Shown: positions 1 through 11,218 of the stretch, in pieces | How the letters are laid out: every line of letters starts with the position of its first letter | Numbering within the stretch: the stretch's first letter is position 1 | Assembly: GCA_030280995.1 (NCBI GenBank) | Contig: JASXTE010000009.1 | Coordinates: forward strand, 3,385,001-3,449,000 | Reading direction: 5' to 3' | DNA length: 64,000 nt | Origin: Hemileia vastatrix | Taxonomy: Eukaryota > Basidiomycota > Pucciniomycetes > Pucciniales > Zaghouaniaceae | Position numbers and translations under genes: made by a program | Notes under the pieces: generated by a model | The model's database searches: none | The model's input: only the letters and a program-made list of their open reading frames with translations | What the model was told of the DNA's origin: nothing

Positions 1-845
1 TCAGGGCTGTTGTTGTTGTCAGTTTTTATATTATATCTTGGTGCAGGTTTACTAGATGCTGGAGGAGGAGTGCCAGTTGGTTTGAGGGCACAACCAAGAG
101 ATGATGACTTGGCAGCTGATTGGGATCTGCTGGGTGAATATTCAGAAGAATAATTGGCGGCCAGAGGAGAGGTGAAGTTTTTTTCTCCTGGAGCAACAGG
201 AGTTTTGTGTTTAGAAGCAGTGTTGGCTGTTCTGGTGTTAATAGAAGAAAATATGGCAGAGGTACGCATTGTTCTGGGAGCATTAGAAGGTTGTGGTGTT
301 GAGTTATTGGTGTTGGAGGGAAGAATTTGGTTTTTTTTGGCTGAATTTGGATGTTTTGAGCCTGATTTTTTTTTCTGATGAGGCAAGCAGGCCGCCTGAC
401 GACAGTATAGCCGCCTGAACACAGTCTAGCAGCCTAGGAGCTTATTTTGGCTTTTTTTTGATGAAGTTTCAGAAAGGAAAGCAGATTCTTGGGATGTTAA
501 AGCTGGTCTTTTGGGCTTGGGTTTGGGAGTAGAGCGTTGTGATCCTCTGGAAGGAGCAGAAGACTAGTAGGAAGAAGCAGGTCCATACTCTGGTGACCTG
601 GTAGGTGATCTGTATATATATTTATGTGAAGGTGAAGGCGGAGGTATTTGGTCATTGGGATCTCTTTCACACATTTTCTTTTTGGAGTTGCAAGAATCAC
701 AGGCCCTTTTATAGAGTTTGGCCTGAGGAGTAGGAAGAGTGAAAGTGAAAGGTCTGCACATGTGGATGCACTGTTTGAAAGCATAGTCTTTTGGAGCAGT
801 GAAGCAGGGAAGGTCAAATGTGTTAAAGTTATGTGATCCAGCCAT
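1..845 (-). pseudogene. antisense accessory gene b, copy A, partial
   Basis: This is the counterpart of the gene at 9650-11218, cut off by the window edge. Translation from the ATG at 845 gives MAGSHNFNTFDLPCFTAPKD and then a Cys-rich segment. The second CX2CX6C half-cluster, CDSCNSKKKMC, is intact. In the first half only one of the three cysteines that B has at these positions remains (copy A reads FKQCIHMCRPF, where B has CHKCIHICRPC). A stop at about 564 and frame changes downstream show decay, while the downstream Pro/Ser-rich tail is still visible in other frames. The gene is antisense to its element. The N-terminal block is the best conserved part between copies A and B. A DNA-binding role is inferred from the cysteine pattern only. 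Confidence 0.6.
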
Positions 846-1531
846 GACCTGTGAAGGAGAAATAGTGGGAAGAAAAGAGATAAATTAACAGCTTTATCAG
901 TGATTTATAGATGGTGTAGAAGAGTGGAATTTCAGAAGGTTTGCAGAAGTGCATTGTGCATGGAGGTGACACCGCCATTGTGATGCATCAGTCCTTCAAG
1001 AATTTAAACTGAAAATTACTGGTAGTCTGTCAAGACTTTAAACTGAACTCTGGAAATTCTGTCAAGACTTTAAACTGAACACTTGTACAGTCCCCCAAGA
1101 CTAAAAACTGAGGAGGTTTTAATGGTTGAGTCCTTCAGGACTATAAACTGATAATGGGAGTTGGTGTGATTCTGGCAGAGGGCATCCAAGGAGGAGTCTC
1201 TGAATTTTGTTAAGGCAAGTGTGGGGGTAACTGATGAGCTGGCTGCTCTGTAGACCAGTTACCCCAGAATTTTAGTTTGTTTCTTTGGGTCTTAAATGTT
1301 TTGATCTCTGGTTCTGTCTTTTTGATTTAGGTTTTTAGTCCCCCAAGACTATAAAATGAGAGTTTTTGAGTCCCCCAAGACTATAAAATGAGGGCTGTTA
1401 GTCCCCCAAGACTTAAAACTAAGGATTAGTCCCCCAAGACTGTAAACTAGGGAATTATTTTATGATGATTGGCTACATTCAGGAAGTCTGGAGAGGTCAA
1501 GAATTTTTTTATTTATTTCTAAGTCAAGAGT
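846..1531. repeat. intergenic block with repeated AGTCCCCCAAGACT motifs
   Basis: No gene is seen between accessory genes b and a of element A. The block holds about nine degenerate copies of a motif like AGTCCCCCAAGACTTTAAAC, near 986, 1026, 1058, 1091, 1128, 1337, 1370, 1401 and 1428. Similar motifs occur in the equivalent interval of element B. The block also holds the hairpin at 1224-1265. Confidence 0.6.
1224..1265. other. hairpin GGGGTAACTG / CAGTTACCCC
   Basis: A perfect 10-bp stem (1224-1233 with 1256-1265) encloses a 22-nt loop containing the sequence GAGCTGGCTGCTCTGTAGA. Related hairpins occur in element B at 9287-9325, 11965-12006 and 12226-12267. Confidence 0.7.
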
Positions 1532-2137
1532 TTAATCAAGAGTAGGAGGCAGAAGTGAATCAAGAGATGTGACAAAGTGTTCAGCATTAGCTTTGATTTT
1601 GTGTATGAGGTTCTTCGTTTTCTCAAGATCCTGTGGGTTCTTAGCAGGAGTGGATTGGAAATTGTCTAATAGTAGATGCTTCTGTTGAGAAGAATGTTGT
1701 TGAAATTTGTCCTTAATGGTGGGAAATGGGTTAGGTGGGGGTGTTTCAATGGTTCCTATATTTTCATCATCGCTGTCAAGAGAAAAATGAACTGGTAATT
1801 GGTCAGATTGAAGTCAGTGTGATGAAATTTTGTGTTTACCATTAGATGGACCAGGGATAGTAGAAGTGATGGTAGTAGTAGTTTGGACACTCCTTTTTGG
1901 AGGGTTTAACCTGTGGACCAGTCTGGGGATCCGAATAGAAGGCCTGGATCTTTTGGTACTATTGGAAGGTGAATCAGGTTGTGGAGAAGGTGAAGAAGTT
2001 GCAGAAGACAATGGACCAGGTCTGAAGCAAGTCTTTTTTCTAGATTAGCAGGCATCACAGGAGGTTCTTTAGGGATGAGCTGGTGGTGAGATGGAGCAGA
2101 TGAGATTATTTTCAATGCAGTATTGGCAGGGGCCCAT
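1532..2137 (-). pseudogene. antisense accessory gene a, copy A (two exons)
   Basis: This is the counterpart of 8465-9071. The ATG at 2137 is followed by MGPCQYCIENNLICSI, giving CX2CX6C, then a 12-residue linker and CDAC-x-SRKKTC, a second CX2CX6C with basic residues. This copy keeps all three cysteines of the first half, of which copy B has lost one. Two in-frame stops lie in or near the Cys-rich region, so the copy is broken. A 48-bp intron (1792-1839) separates the Cys-rich exon from an acidic and Gln-rich second exon ending at 1532. Both the intron position and its phase match copy B, which supports the gene model. Confidence 0.65.
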
Positions 2138-2218
2138 TTCAGTAGCAGATTTGGAAATACAAATTAACATGGTGGTTGTTGTATAGAAGAATGTGGAAAT
2201 TATATATTGGAGGGAGGA

Positions 2219-3310
2219 TGTGGTCTTCCAACGTTGGAGGAGCCATTTGTTGGTTTATTTGGTGGTGTTTTGGTATGCCTTAAATGGCACTGTTCAAATA
2301 ATTGGATATTTTTTCTGGAATTACGCAGAAAATATTGGGACTACGGGGATCTGAAGGCTACCATTGGATAGCCCTGGCTTTTCTCTATATTTTATGTTGC
2401 GGGGAAAGTTTTCATAGCATAAGTATTTGGGGGATAATTTCTCACTTTTTATTTTTAAAAGATTGCTGTTGAATTTTTTTTTTGTTTTTTATGGGCTAGC
2501 CTTATATCTTAGGGTTAAGTGCTTAGTACCATTGGAAAGAGCGGTATTTTCTCTATATTTCATGTCCCAATGTTGTTGTAGTGTAATTATGTGTTTTAAG
2601 GGTTTTAGTAGATGTAGGTGAATTTTCCAAGTACTATGGGTGTTTTTGGTGGTTTTCTGGCTTTAGGGTGGTCAGGTTGCCTCAGGCAGGCTTCCCAGTG
2701 CCAGGCGGACCGCCCGCCTCAATGATAGCAGGCTGGAATCGATTCAAGGGAGGTTTTATGCAATTTGGTGGTCAGGAACGCTGGATTTGCAGGTTTCCAT
2801 GGGCTCTTGATTAGTAGTCTGTGTGTATATAGTGATTAAGACGGTTTAGAAAGCTTTATTTATCATTCAACTATCTGGCGGTGATATTCTTGTTCCTCAC
2901 TCAGTTTTTACTGATGTTGGCCACAATTTGGCTGTGTTTTGTTGCAAGTAATCTCTTTATTTACTTTTACTGAGCAACTGTTTTCTCTGTTATAGTCTTG
3001 CAAGCTATAGCAAGTATCACTGCTGTCTCTGGTGTGGATTTGCAGCCTACATCAAGTATCTTTGCTTTCTCTGGTGTGGACATTAGTCTGCATTTCATTT
3101 ACTTTGGTGTGGTATTCTGTCTGGAGACTACTTTCTTGACTGATCAAGCAGTAAAGTGTGTTTGGAAAAGGGCTTTTGTAGTAACAGGAACAAATTTACT
3201 GTAACAGGCAGATCTTACTCTATTTTTCTAAAGGGATGGAGGTTTTTAATCTGGTTTTTCTCCAACTCCCTTTGTCAAGGCCTAAAGCTAGTACTATAGG
3301 ATCTTCTACA
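2219..3310 (+). repeat. 3' LTR of element A
   Basis: The LTR runs from TGTGGTCTTCC to GATCTTCTACA, giving TG..CA ends and 1092 bp. It is colinear over its whole length with the inverse of the LTR at 7292-8383. The left edge is set by the polypurine tract. The right edge is set by resumption of family-2 sequence at 3311. Confidence 0.85.
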
Positions 3311-3583
3311 CTAGATAAGGCTTCTTCTTTAAATTACATGGTATTTCTGTTAATGGGAAAGATAATAATAGTTTCATTTCTTCTTTAACTAATCCGAATT
3401 CATGTTACCCATGAGTAAAGGCCATAGGAAAAGATTTTATCAATTTAATGATGGAATTTTTATCCTCACCAGAAAGTTGTTCTCCAAATGAAGCATTGTC
3501 AATTTCAGACACAAGGGCAGGCATTTATTTTGTAGATCTTCATATATGTTGAACTACTGAATAACATGTGTTCAATTCTGGTT

Positions 3584-3965
3584 TTAATAATTTTTTGGGG
3601 AGGAAATCTTAAATTTTCTCTTCCCATGCATCCCCATTGTGAAGCATTGGTTTGAAGGATCCAATTTTATGCCATACTTGGTTAAAATATCATTTCCTAC
3701 AATAAAACAAATTCTTAAGTTATCATTTTTCATGACAACAAAATCACATGTAGCTCTTACAAAAACATGGTTATATTTGAAAAACACTGTGGCTTTGTAT
3801 TTACCAATGGGGGACAAAAAAGAGCCATAACCTCTCCAATTTTCAGAAATGAGAGGCATAAGTTTTGATTTATAATATTGGTCCACTAAAGAAAGTGCTT
3901 TTTCAGATACTACACTTCCTCAAGCTCCAGAATCCAAAACAACCTTGATGTTGGTTCCATTGATC
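3584..3965 (-). pseudogene. retroviral-type aspartic protease remnant (copy i)
   Basis: The segment contains the catalytic-type motif VVLDSGA near 3920. It is followed, after a frame break, by MDQYYKSKLMPLISENWRGY and the protease body, colinear with 31530-31930 in element C. The protease would process the Gag-Pol polyprotein. Reverse transcriptase sequence would follow to the left but has been displaced by element A. Confidence 0.65.
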
Positions 3966-6436
3966 AAGACTGGTGCCTTGAGTGGGGCAATAACAATTGA
4001 GCTATCATCAAGTTTTTTTATGATCTCAGCATCTTCTAATGTAGATAAATCATTATCCTCAATATTAATAGTGTTTAAATAGTGAATATCCTCTTTCAGC
4101 ATCAAAACTTCCTTCAGAGATTCATATGAAATATTGCTGGCACAATCACTTGAGGTATCATCCAGTGCTATTGTGTCATCAGAATGTTCCTCAGTTTTTT
4201 CAACAAGATTGATCTTCTTGTCACAAACATGGCCTTTCTTCCACGGCTTTCTGAGCTTGATGCAAGTTTTTGTTGCATACTTTTTAGGTGAAACAGAGGC
4301 AGAAAGTTTACCAACCATTTCCAGAGGTTTCTGTTTGTTATTGGAGGTTTCCCCAAAGAAGTTCTAGGAATGAATCTTCTGGCATCATACTTGTTTTTAT
4401 AGGGATCTCATTACAAGTATTAATGAAAGAAGAAGGTTCTCTGGAGAACTCATTCTTAGCAACTATCAAGTCTCTCAAAAACATTGGTAATTTATAGAGG
4501 GTCCTGTCCTTCCATAACTCAAACTCCATATTTGGGTCCATTGCCCTCAAGGGTTTTACAAGTTTCATTAGAAACTCAATAGGTTTAGCAGTAGAAAAGC
4601 TATATCTAGTTTCTTCATACTGCCTTTGTTGAGCTATCCTAAACTTGGAGCCACCAAATTGTGCTTTAATTAATTTTTTCCAATCTTCCCATGAGTAGTC
4701 ATTCTTATCCAAGAGAACAAATTCATACCAAATTAGGGCTACATTGGTAAATAAAGAAATTGATTTAGACACAATTTCCTCATCTGGGAGTTTGTAAGAG
4801 TTTTTTAAGCTGTCAATTCTGAAAATGAATTGCTGCCAATCAGAGGAACAGTCACAATCAAATGTTGGATACTGGTCAAGTTTTGATTAATTCTTTTGAT
4901 TTGAAGTTGTCTCCTTAGTACAAGCTTGTTTCTGAGTAAGAAGGAGCTGTAATTTCTCCAATAAAGCAGTAATTTCATTGTTTAATACTTCTGTGGAACA
5001 TCCTGGTACATAACTAATTTTTGATGGAAACTCAGTGATATCAACAGGCATTTCTGGAACTAATTTCATTTTGGATGAACTAGGAAAAGGTAAACTTGGG
5101 GTATCCTGCACCATATGTTCTTTCAAAGAAATGTCAGAAAACTTTTGGTCATGAAAAAATTAACTCAATTTCTCTTCAATGGTTGTTAATCAGGTTTTCA
5201 CTCTTGGAAGACTAGATGTACTCTCATTGATGGTTGCAAAAGATAACTGGTTCTTATTTTGAAAAGATGAATAATTGTCACTCAATCTTTTTAAGTTTAA
5301 CTTATGTCCCTCCAGCTCCTGGCAACAGATGGACACAGTATCTTGTAATTTAGACAAATCATTTTTGATATTTTGCCATAAAGCAACTTTCTTTTCATAA
5401 GTTACTTGGTAATTAAATAAATCATCAGAAACTCTCTGTAATCACTCCTCAATGATTGGTAGCCCTGTTCAGTTAACAAACTATTAAATTTCTGAGTCAA
5501 TTTAATTCTGTTCATAATATGATTTTGTTTAGCAATAATATCCCTTAAATATTCATTATTAATTTTTTCCACATCTGGAGTATTTCTCAATAGGGAAACA
5601 GAATAACTTTCCAGACTCTTTAAAAACTCAGGATCAAGTGTCTCATCAATAACAGCCATATCAGGATTTATCATTGAAGTAGCAATCAAAACCAAAGGAT
5701 TAGATACATTAGAATATTGAGCAATTTGTCTACTACTATCAGCCTCTACTGGTCTCACAGTTTCATCTCCTCTTCCAGAATTACCTGAAGGATCTGAATC
5801 AGAAAAAAAAATGGTCTTTGAGATTCAATAGAGGGGCTTACCAAGGCTTGGAAAAGAATTTAATGTGGTTGTTTTTTCTCTTTCTTCCTCTTTGATAAGG
5901 GTGAGGAGGTGTGGGGTTGAACTGATTGGTTCTTGACGGACCTGCCTGAGGCATTTGAGGTTTCTGTTTCTGGGACAGATAATCCCACTTTCACTTTGAC
6001 ACTTCCACCTTTTCTTGTTGCTGGGGAGCCAATTGTGGAAGGTCCCTTGGGGGAGGATGTCTCCTCTTCTCTTGAAGGAACGACTCTATCTTTCTTACCT
6101 TCTTTTCTAGAGAATCTGTTTTTGACCTCAGCTTGAGGTTTTCTGTCCTCAATTCCTTGATGTGAGTGGAGAGATTTTTTACTTGCTGAGTTAAGGGCAT
6201 CTTTTTTATTTTGAAGCCTTCTGGAAGTTCTACTGGGGGGTTGATAGAAGGCTTTTGGTCCTGAGAATTTTTCTTCACTAATATTTCCACCTCCTGCATT
6301 TCTACATCCTTATTGGTCCAGTAATTGATTAATTTGAGCCAATTTTGTAGTCAAAGGAGAACTTACAGAAGAAGCTTCATCATAATCAATTAAGTCCAGT
6401 TCCTCATCACGGCCGGCAGAAGCACCTTAATCAGTC
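3966..6436 (-). pseudogene. gag remnant of family-2 Ty3 (copy i)
   Basis: This is the structural protein of the family-2 retrotransposon, expected to form the virus-like particle. Recognisable pieces, in order, are an N-terminal coiled-coil segment with KELRTENLKLRSKTDSLEKK (about 6299-5991), a helical segment (5758-5402), a gag core with WYEFVLLDKNDYSWEDWKKL (4772-4338), and a zinc knuckle near 4230 reading CIKLRKPWKKGHVC. In that knuckle the second cysteine is replaced by Leu. Each piece aligns with element C. Many stops and frame changes mean that no full-length product is possible. Confidence 0.65.
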
Positions 6437-7291
6437 ATAGTTTAAATTAACCTGAACTGAGAGAAAAAAATATTAAGAATTAATTAGTTATTATTTTAGC
6501 TTTATTTAAAGGAAAATAAGAGAAAAAAGATTCTACTATTTAATTAATTATCAGGATTTTGCAATCAACTGGAATAATTTAAAATATAATTTTTTTCAGG
6601 ACAAAAATAAACTAAAATAATAATCACAATTTTTATTAATTTAAGATAATTTTATAACCAGGATTAAAATAAATCAACTGATATAATAAAAAAATACTTA
6701 TTTTGTAATGTAAATTTTAATAATTATCAGGATTAAAATCAACTGAAAAAATTTAATTACCAGAAGTTAATGTTAACTGAATATAATTTTAATCACCAGG
6801 ACTTGATGTCAACTGAAAAAATCTAATTATCAGGAATTATTGTCAACTTAAATAATCTTGATATAATCAATTTTTACTAATTTTTAATACTTATTTATTG
6901 CCAGGACAAGTTGTCAACAAACAATAATATATTATTTTAATTTATCAGGACAAAGGTCAACTGAAATAAAAGAAAACTTAATATAATTAATTTAATTTTT
7001 TATATCGCTTCTATGACCAAGAACAATATAGTTCTATCTTGGTCAACTAGGAAAAAAAAATATTTTATTTACCAGGCACCTCCCCCTGTAAAATGAGCAA
7101 GTTAATTCCACTTACAGAGTGCTGAGTAAAAAGATTTACATAGACTATGAAAAGTGCAAAGTGACCATCAAATAGTAATCAATATAATTTTCACAAATAT
7201 ATATGATTATTGCCAATATATGAACCTTAACTTTGGAGCTCAGTTCTATTCCTGTTCGCAGAAAAAAATTAAGTAATGTGGTTGATGATGT
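6437..7291 (-). repeat. 5' leader and LTR start of family-2 copy i
   Basis: No gene is seen. From about 6548 to 7056 a degenerate motif of the type CAGGA(N5-8)GTCAACTGAA recurs about nine times in AT-rich sequence. Near 7232-7256 a short tRNA T-arm-like stretch precedes the LTR start. Element B interrupts the LTR after 7291. Confidence 0.5.
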
Positions 7292-8383
7292 TGTAGACAA
7301 TTCTATAGTACTAGCTATAGGCCTTGACCAAGGGAGTTGGAGAAAAACTAGAGAGAAAATCCCCTGTCCCTTTAGAAAAATAGAGTGAGATTTACCTGCT
7401 ACAGTAAATTTGGGTCCTGTTTACTCAAGGCCCTTTTTCCACGCACTTGACTGCTTGATCAGCCTAGAAAGTAGTCCCCAGACAGACTACCAGACCAAAG
7501 AACTGAAATGTAGACCAATGTACACACCAGAGAAAGCAAAGATACTTTATGTAGGCTTCAAATCCACAACAGAGACGGAAATAATACTTTATATAGCTTG
7601 CAAGACTATACCAGAGAACCTGTTGCTAAAGTTGAGTTAAATGAAGAACTAACCTTCCAACCAACACAGCCAATTGTGGCCCAAATACAGTGAAAACTGA
7701 GTGAGAAACAGTATAATATTACCAGATGTTTGTATGATAATTAAAGTTGCCCTAAACTGTCTTATGCAGTATATACACACTGACCACCCATCTAAGATTC
7801 ATGCACAGCAACTCATTTGGCACCTGTACCAGCCAATATGAATAAAAACCCTCCAGAAGCGCTCCCCAACCTTCTAAAACAGAGGCAGGCAGGCCGCCCG
7901 AAGTTGGAGGTGCCGCCTGAATCGGCCTGGCCTCCCTGAAGCCAGAAAACCAATAAAAACATCTAATCTACTTAGAAAAATTCACTACAACTACTAAAAC
8001 CCTTAAAACATAAAATTAAGCTATGACAACATTGTGACATGAAACATAGAGCCAAATTAGCCCTATCTAATGGTACTAAGCACTTAACCCTAAGACTTAA
8101 GGTTAGCCCGTAAAACGCAAAAAACAAAGTTAAACAGCTATATATTATAATGAAAAATGAGGAAATGACCCCCTTAAAACTTAGAATATGAAAAATGTCC
8201 TGAAGACATGAAATTTAGAGAAAATCTGGGGCTATCCAATGGTAGTACCCACATACCCGCAGTACAAATATTCATGGAATAAATCCAGAAAAAAACCTAA
8301 TTCTTCAACCAATGTCAATTAAGACATGCACAAACAGCACCAAACAGCACAAAAGAGGCCCCTGCCAATGTTGGAAGACCACA
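7292..8383 (-). repeat. 3' LTR of element B
   Basis: The LTR is 1092 bp and runs TGTAGACAATTC to GGAAGACCACA on the plus strand. It is nearly identical in layout to 25415-26508 and to the inverted LTR 2219-3310. It contains short GC-rich patches with CCGCCCGAAG in an otherwise AT-rich sequence. Confidence 0.88.
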
Positions 8384-8393
8384 TCCTCCCTCC
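8384..8393 (-). promoter_or_regulatory. polypurine tract of element B
   Basis: On the minus strand the sequence GGAGGGAGGA directly abuts the 3' LTR, as expected for the plus-strand DNA primer. The same sequence in the same position occurs in element A at 2209-2218. Confidence 0.75.
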
Positions 8394-8464
8394 AAATGAG
8401 AATTTCCACATTCTTTCTTCCCCAATCCACCATGATCAACCTTCTTCCCAAATCTGCCTCTGAA

Positions 8465-9071
8465 ATGGGTCCTTTCCGACACTGCATTGACAATAATTTA
8501 ATCTGCACCATGACACCACCTGTCTATCCATACAGAACGTCCTGTGATGTCTGCCAATCCAGAAAGAAGACCTGCCACAGACCTGGTCCACTTTCTTCCA
8601 CAACAGATTCACCTCCACCTCAACCTGGTCCTTCTTCTTCCAGCACCAAAAGATCTAGGCCATCCATCCTGATACCCAGATTAATCGAAAAGCTTCACCC
8701 TTCCCAGAAGAGTGCCACAACCCATAAAACAACTAGTTCCACCATCCCTGGTCCATCTGATGGTAAGAACATTCTTTTCTTCCTTCAACTATAAAACTGA
8801 TGACTTCTCAGTTCCTCCATCTTCTGATAGTGATGATAACAATGTAGGATCCATTGCACCACCAACACAAAACCACTTGCCCACTATCAAGGCCAAGCTC
8901 CAACAACACACATCTCAACAGAAACAACTTCTGCTTCACTACTTCCAATACACTCCTGCTAGAAATCCACAGGACATTGAGAACAGAAGACACCTCATTC
9001 ACCAGTTCAAGGCTAATTCTGAACACTTCATTTCATCTCTTGATTCCCTCTGTAATTCCACTAGTACTTGA
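8465..9071 (+). CDS. antisense accessory gene a: reversed-order Zn2Cys6-like protein
   Basis: A two-exon gene (8465-8762 and 8812-9071, with a 49-bp GTAAGA..CAG intron) is encoded antisense to the pol of element B. The N-terminus MGPFRHCIDNNLIC is a CX2CX6C half-cluster whose first Cys has become Phe (Cys in copy A). After 12 residues comes CDVCQSRKKTC, an intact CX2CX6C with a basic run. In Gal4-type proteins the basic half comes first, so the order here is reversed. Then follow Pro/Ser-rich disorder with RSRPSILIPRL, and an acidic exon 2 with QQHTSQQKQLLLHYFQ and a helical tail. The start at 8465 is chosen because copy A begins at the same Met. Earlier in-frame Met codons fall inside the LTR or its edge. 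The function is unknown; DNA or RNA binding through zinc is inferred. The frame is open through both exons. Confidence 0.65.
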
Positions 9072-9649
9072 GTTTGATTCAGAAAAGAAAATTTAACCAC
9101 ACCCTCTATAGGATGTAACCACAAACAACCCTAATTTTTAAGTCTTGGGGGACCATCCTCATTTTATAGTCTTGGGGGACTCAAAAACCCTCAGTTTAAA
9201 GTCTTGGGGGACTCAAAAACCTAAATCATAAACCCAGAACCAGTGATCACCCACATTAAGACACAGAGAAAAAAACTAAAATTCTAGGGTAATTGTAAAT
9301 AGAGCTGCCAGCCCATCAATTACCCCCAACCTGACTTTGCTAAATTTGGAGGCTCCCCCTGTGGATACACTCTTCCAATCTTTCAAACCAACTCCAACAA
9401 CAAAACTCATTCCTCAGTTTATAGTCTTGGAGGACTACACCATTTTCAGTTTAAAGTCTTGATGGACTGGTTTTCAGTTTAAAGTCTTGAGGGAGTTTCA
9501 GAATTTGCATAGAAAAGACTCAGCCTATTTCATGCATAATACACCCACAGCCAGCCAGCTGAACTTCCACCTTTCACTTCATTATCTACTTAACCACTGA
9601 CAAAAACCTCCTTCTTATCACTTTCTTCATATTTTCCTCACCACAGATC
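9072..9649. repeat. spacer between accessory genes with AGTCTTGGGGGACT motifs and a hairpin
   Basis: No gene is seen. The spacer contains degenerate copies of the motif CAGTTTAAAGTCTTGGGGGA near 9142, 9165, 9190, 9416, 9448 and 9475. It also has a hairpin with stem GGGTAATTG (9287-9295) pairing with CAATTACCC (9317-9325). The equivalent spacer of element A has the same contents, so this probably includes the promoter region of gene b. That is inference. Confidence 0.55.
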
Positions 9650-11218
9650 ATGGCCAGATCTCCTGATGTTGACCCTTCTAACCTTCCTTGCTTCACTGCT
9701 CCCAAGAACTATGCCTGCCATAAGTGCATCCACATATGCAGACCTTGCACATTCACTCTTCCAACTCCTGAGGCCAAATTCTACAACAGGGCCTGTGACT
9801 CTTGCTACTCCAAGAAGAAGAGATGTGAAAGAGATGCAAACTACCTTATTCCTCCTCCTTCACCTTCTCATAAATACCTTTCAAGATCCCCTACCAGATC
9901 CCCAGAGCATGGCCCAGCCTCTTCCTCTTTATCCTCAGCTCCTTCCAGAAGATCCAGGAACTCTGTTTCCAGAACTCTCACCAAAAGACCAGGTTTAACT
10001 CCCCAAGAAACAGCTTTTATCTCTGCTAATCCAGCTTCAAAAGCTTCAAAATCAGCTCCTAGGCTGCTAGAACGCATCCAGGCGGCCCGGCAGATGTCTG
10101 GTGGCCCGCCCGCCTCACTAGACAGTAAAAATCAGGCTCAAAACTTCCAAAAACAACCAGAAAAAAGCCAAATTCCTCCAATCAACAAAAAGAACTCTAC
10201 ACAACCACCTCCCACTTCTCCCAGAGCATTGCAGCCAACCTTTCCAAGGTCAAAAAATACCAAAAATTTCCAAACTTCTAGGAGACCTGCCAGAGGACCC
10301 GAGGAGGACACCAGAGCCCCCAACACAGCACTAAAACAAAAACTTCACCCCCAGTTAAGGCAAAGAAACTACACCTCTCCTCTGCCAGCCAACTATTCTT
10401 CTGAAAGTTCCATTTCTTCAAGAGCTCCATCCAGAAGAGATCAATCTGCTTCCAGATTACCCTCTCCTGCTCCATCTTATAACAAGCCTGGTACTCCATC
10501 ACCAGCACCTCATCCAGCTGAAACCAACCAAAATATCAACGACAACAACAACAGCCCTGCTGCTCCAACTAGGCCCCAGGAACATCAGCCTCCTAGTTCA
10601 TCTTCTCAAAAACTTTTGTAGGAAGACCAATAGAATCCATATCTTACCCTTATTGATCCCCCAACTATCACCCTTCCGAAATCTTCAGAAGTCCAAATTC
10701 TGGCCGCTTGCAAATTTGATGAGCTTCCAATCTGTAAGTACCAAATTAATTCATCCCATTTCTTCAACAAAAATAATTACTGATCCAACTCTTCTTCTCT
10801 AGTTGGTACCCCTCCTCCTGAATCTACTATTGTAGTTGGCCAACCTCTTGAAACTTCATTAACCTTGGATTATGGAGACATGAAGCAACACCTCAGCACC
10901 ATGTGTTCTAACATGCTGAAAGCCTTTTCCCTCCATGGACCTTTAAATGACTTTGAGAAATCCCTGAGAAAGCGACTGTTGGAAGACCACTGGAAGATGT
11001 CTAGGATCATTAAGAACACCTTTCAGCACTCCATTCCTGCCTCTTCTTCTTCCTCCTCCAAATTTCCTTCTAATCCGATTCCTGCCCATTACAACCTGTA
11101 CCATATTTCCAGAAGGATCCACTTCAAAGAGCACTGCACTTCCCACAATCCCAAAAAAAAGCAAAAACACCAACACAATACAGACCAGCCTCCAGAAGCT
11201 TCATCATCCAGACAGTGA
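9650..11218 (+). pseudogene. antisense accessory gene b: Cys-rich, Pro/Ser-rich protein
   Basis: The ATG at 9650 opens a 323-residue frame. The N-terminus contains CHKCIHICRPC (CX2CX6C), a 15-residue linker and CDSCYSKKKRC (CX2CX6C, basic), the same reversed Zn2Cys6-like layout as gene a. A long Pro/Ser/Arg-rich disordered segment follows. The frame stops at 10619 (TAG) and again at 10631 (TAG). It then continues open through YLTLIDPPTITLPK to a GTAAGT donor at about 10734 and a CTCTAG acceptor ending at 10802, into a final exon with DYGDMKQHLSTMCSNMLKAF and a Lys-rich end at 11218. The two stops suggest a decayed copy of a longer protein, or that 9650-10621 is the product on its own. Genes a and b look like diverged tandem paralogues. 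Confidence 0.6.

Larger units (their letters stand above)
1..3310 (+). mobile_element. Ty3 family-1 element A, 3' end only
   Basis: This is the 3' end of a Ty3-type LTR retrotransposon whose pol lies left of the window. It is recognised because 2219-3310 is an inverted copy of the LTR of element B (7292-8383). The two antisense accessory genes seen in B are present here in the same relative position, on the minus strand at 1-845 and 1532-2137. A polypurine tract, GGAGGGAGGA, lies at 2209-2218 directly before the LTR. The element interrupts a family-2 element, whose protease/RT-proximal sequence resumes at 3311. Confidence 0.8.
3311..7291 (-). mobile_element. Ty3 family-2 element, copy i, gag-protease half
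   Basis: This is a decayed minus-strand Ty3 element closely similar to element C. From right to left it contains the start of the 5' LTR (cut by element B at 7291), an AT-rich leader, a gag region and the protease region. It is cut at 3310 by element A. The rest of its 5' LTR is found at 26509-27459, beyond element B. Confidence 0.75.

Noticed and set aside
8312..8464. Upstream Met codons that would extend accessory gene a into the LTR
   Set aside because: Copy A supports the Met at the MGP start, and the upstream part falls in LTR and polypurine sequence.
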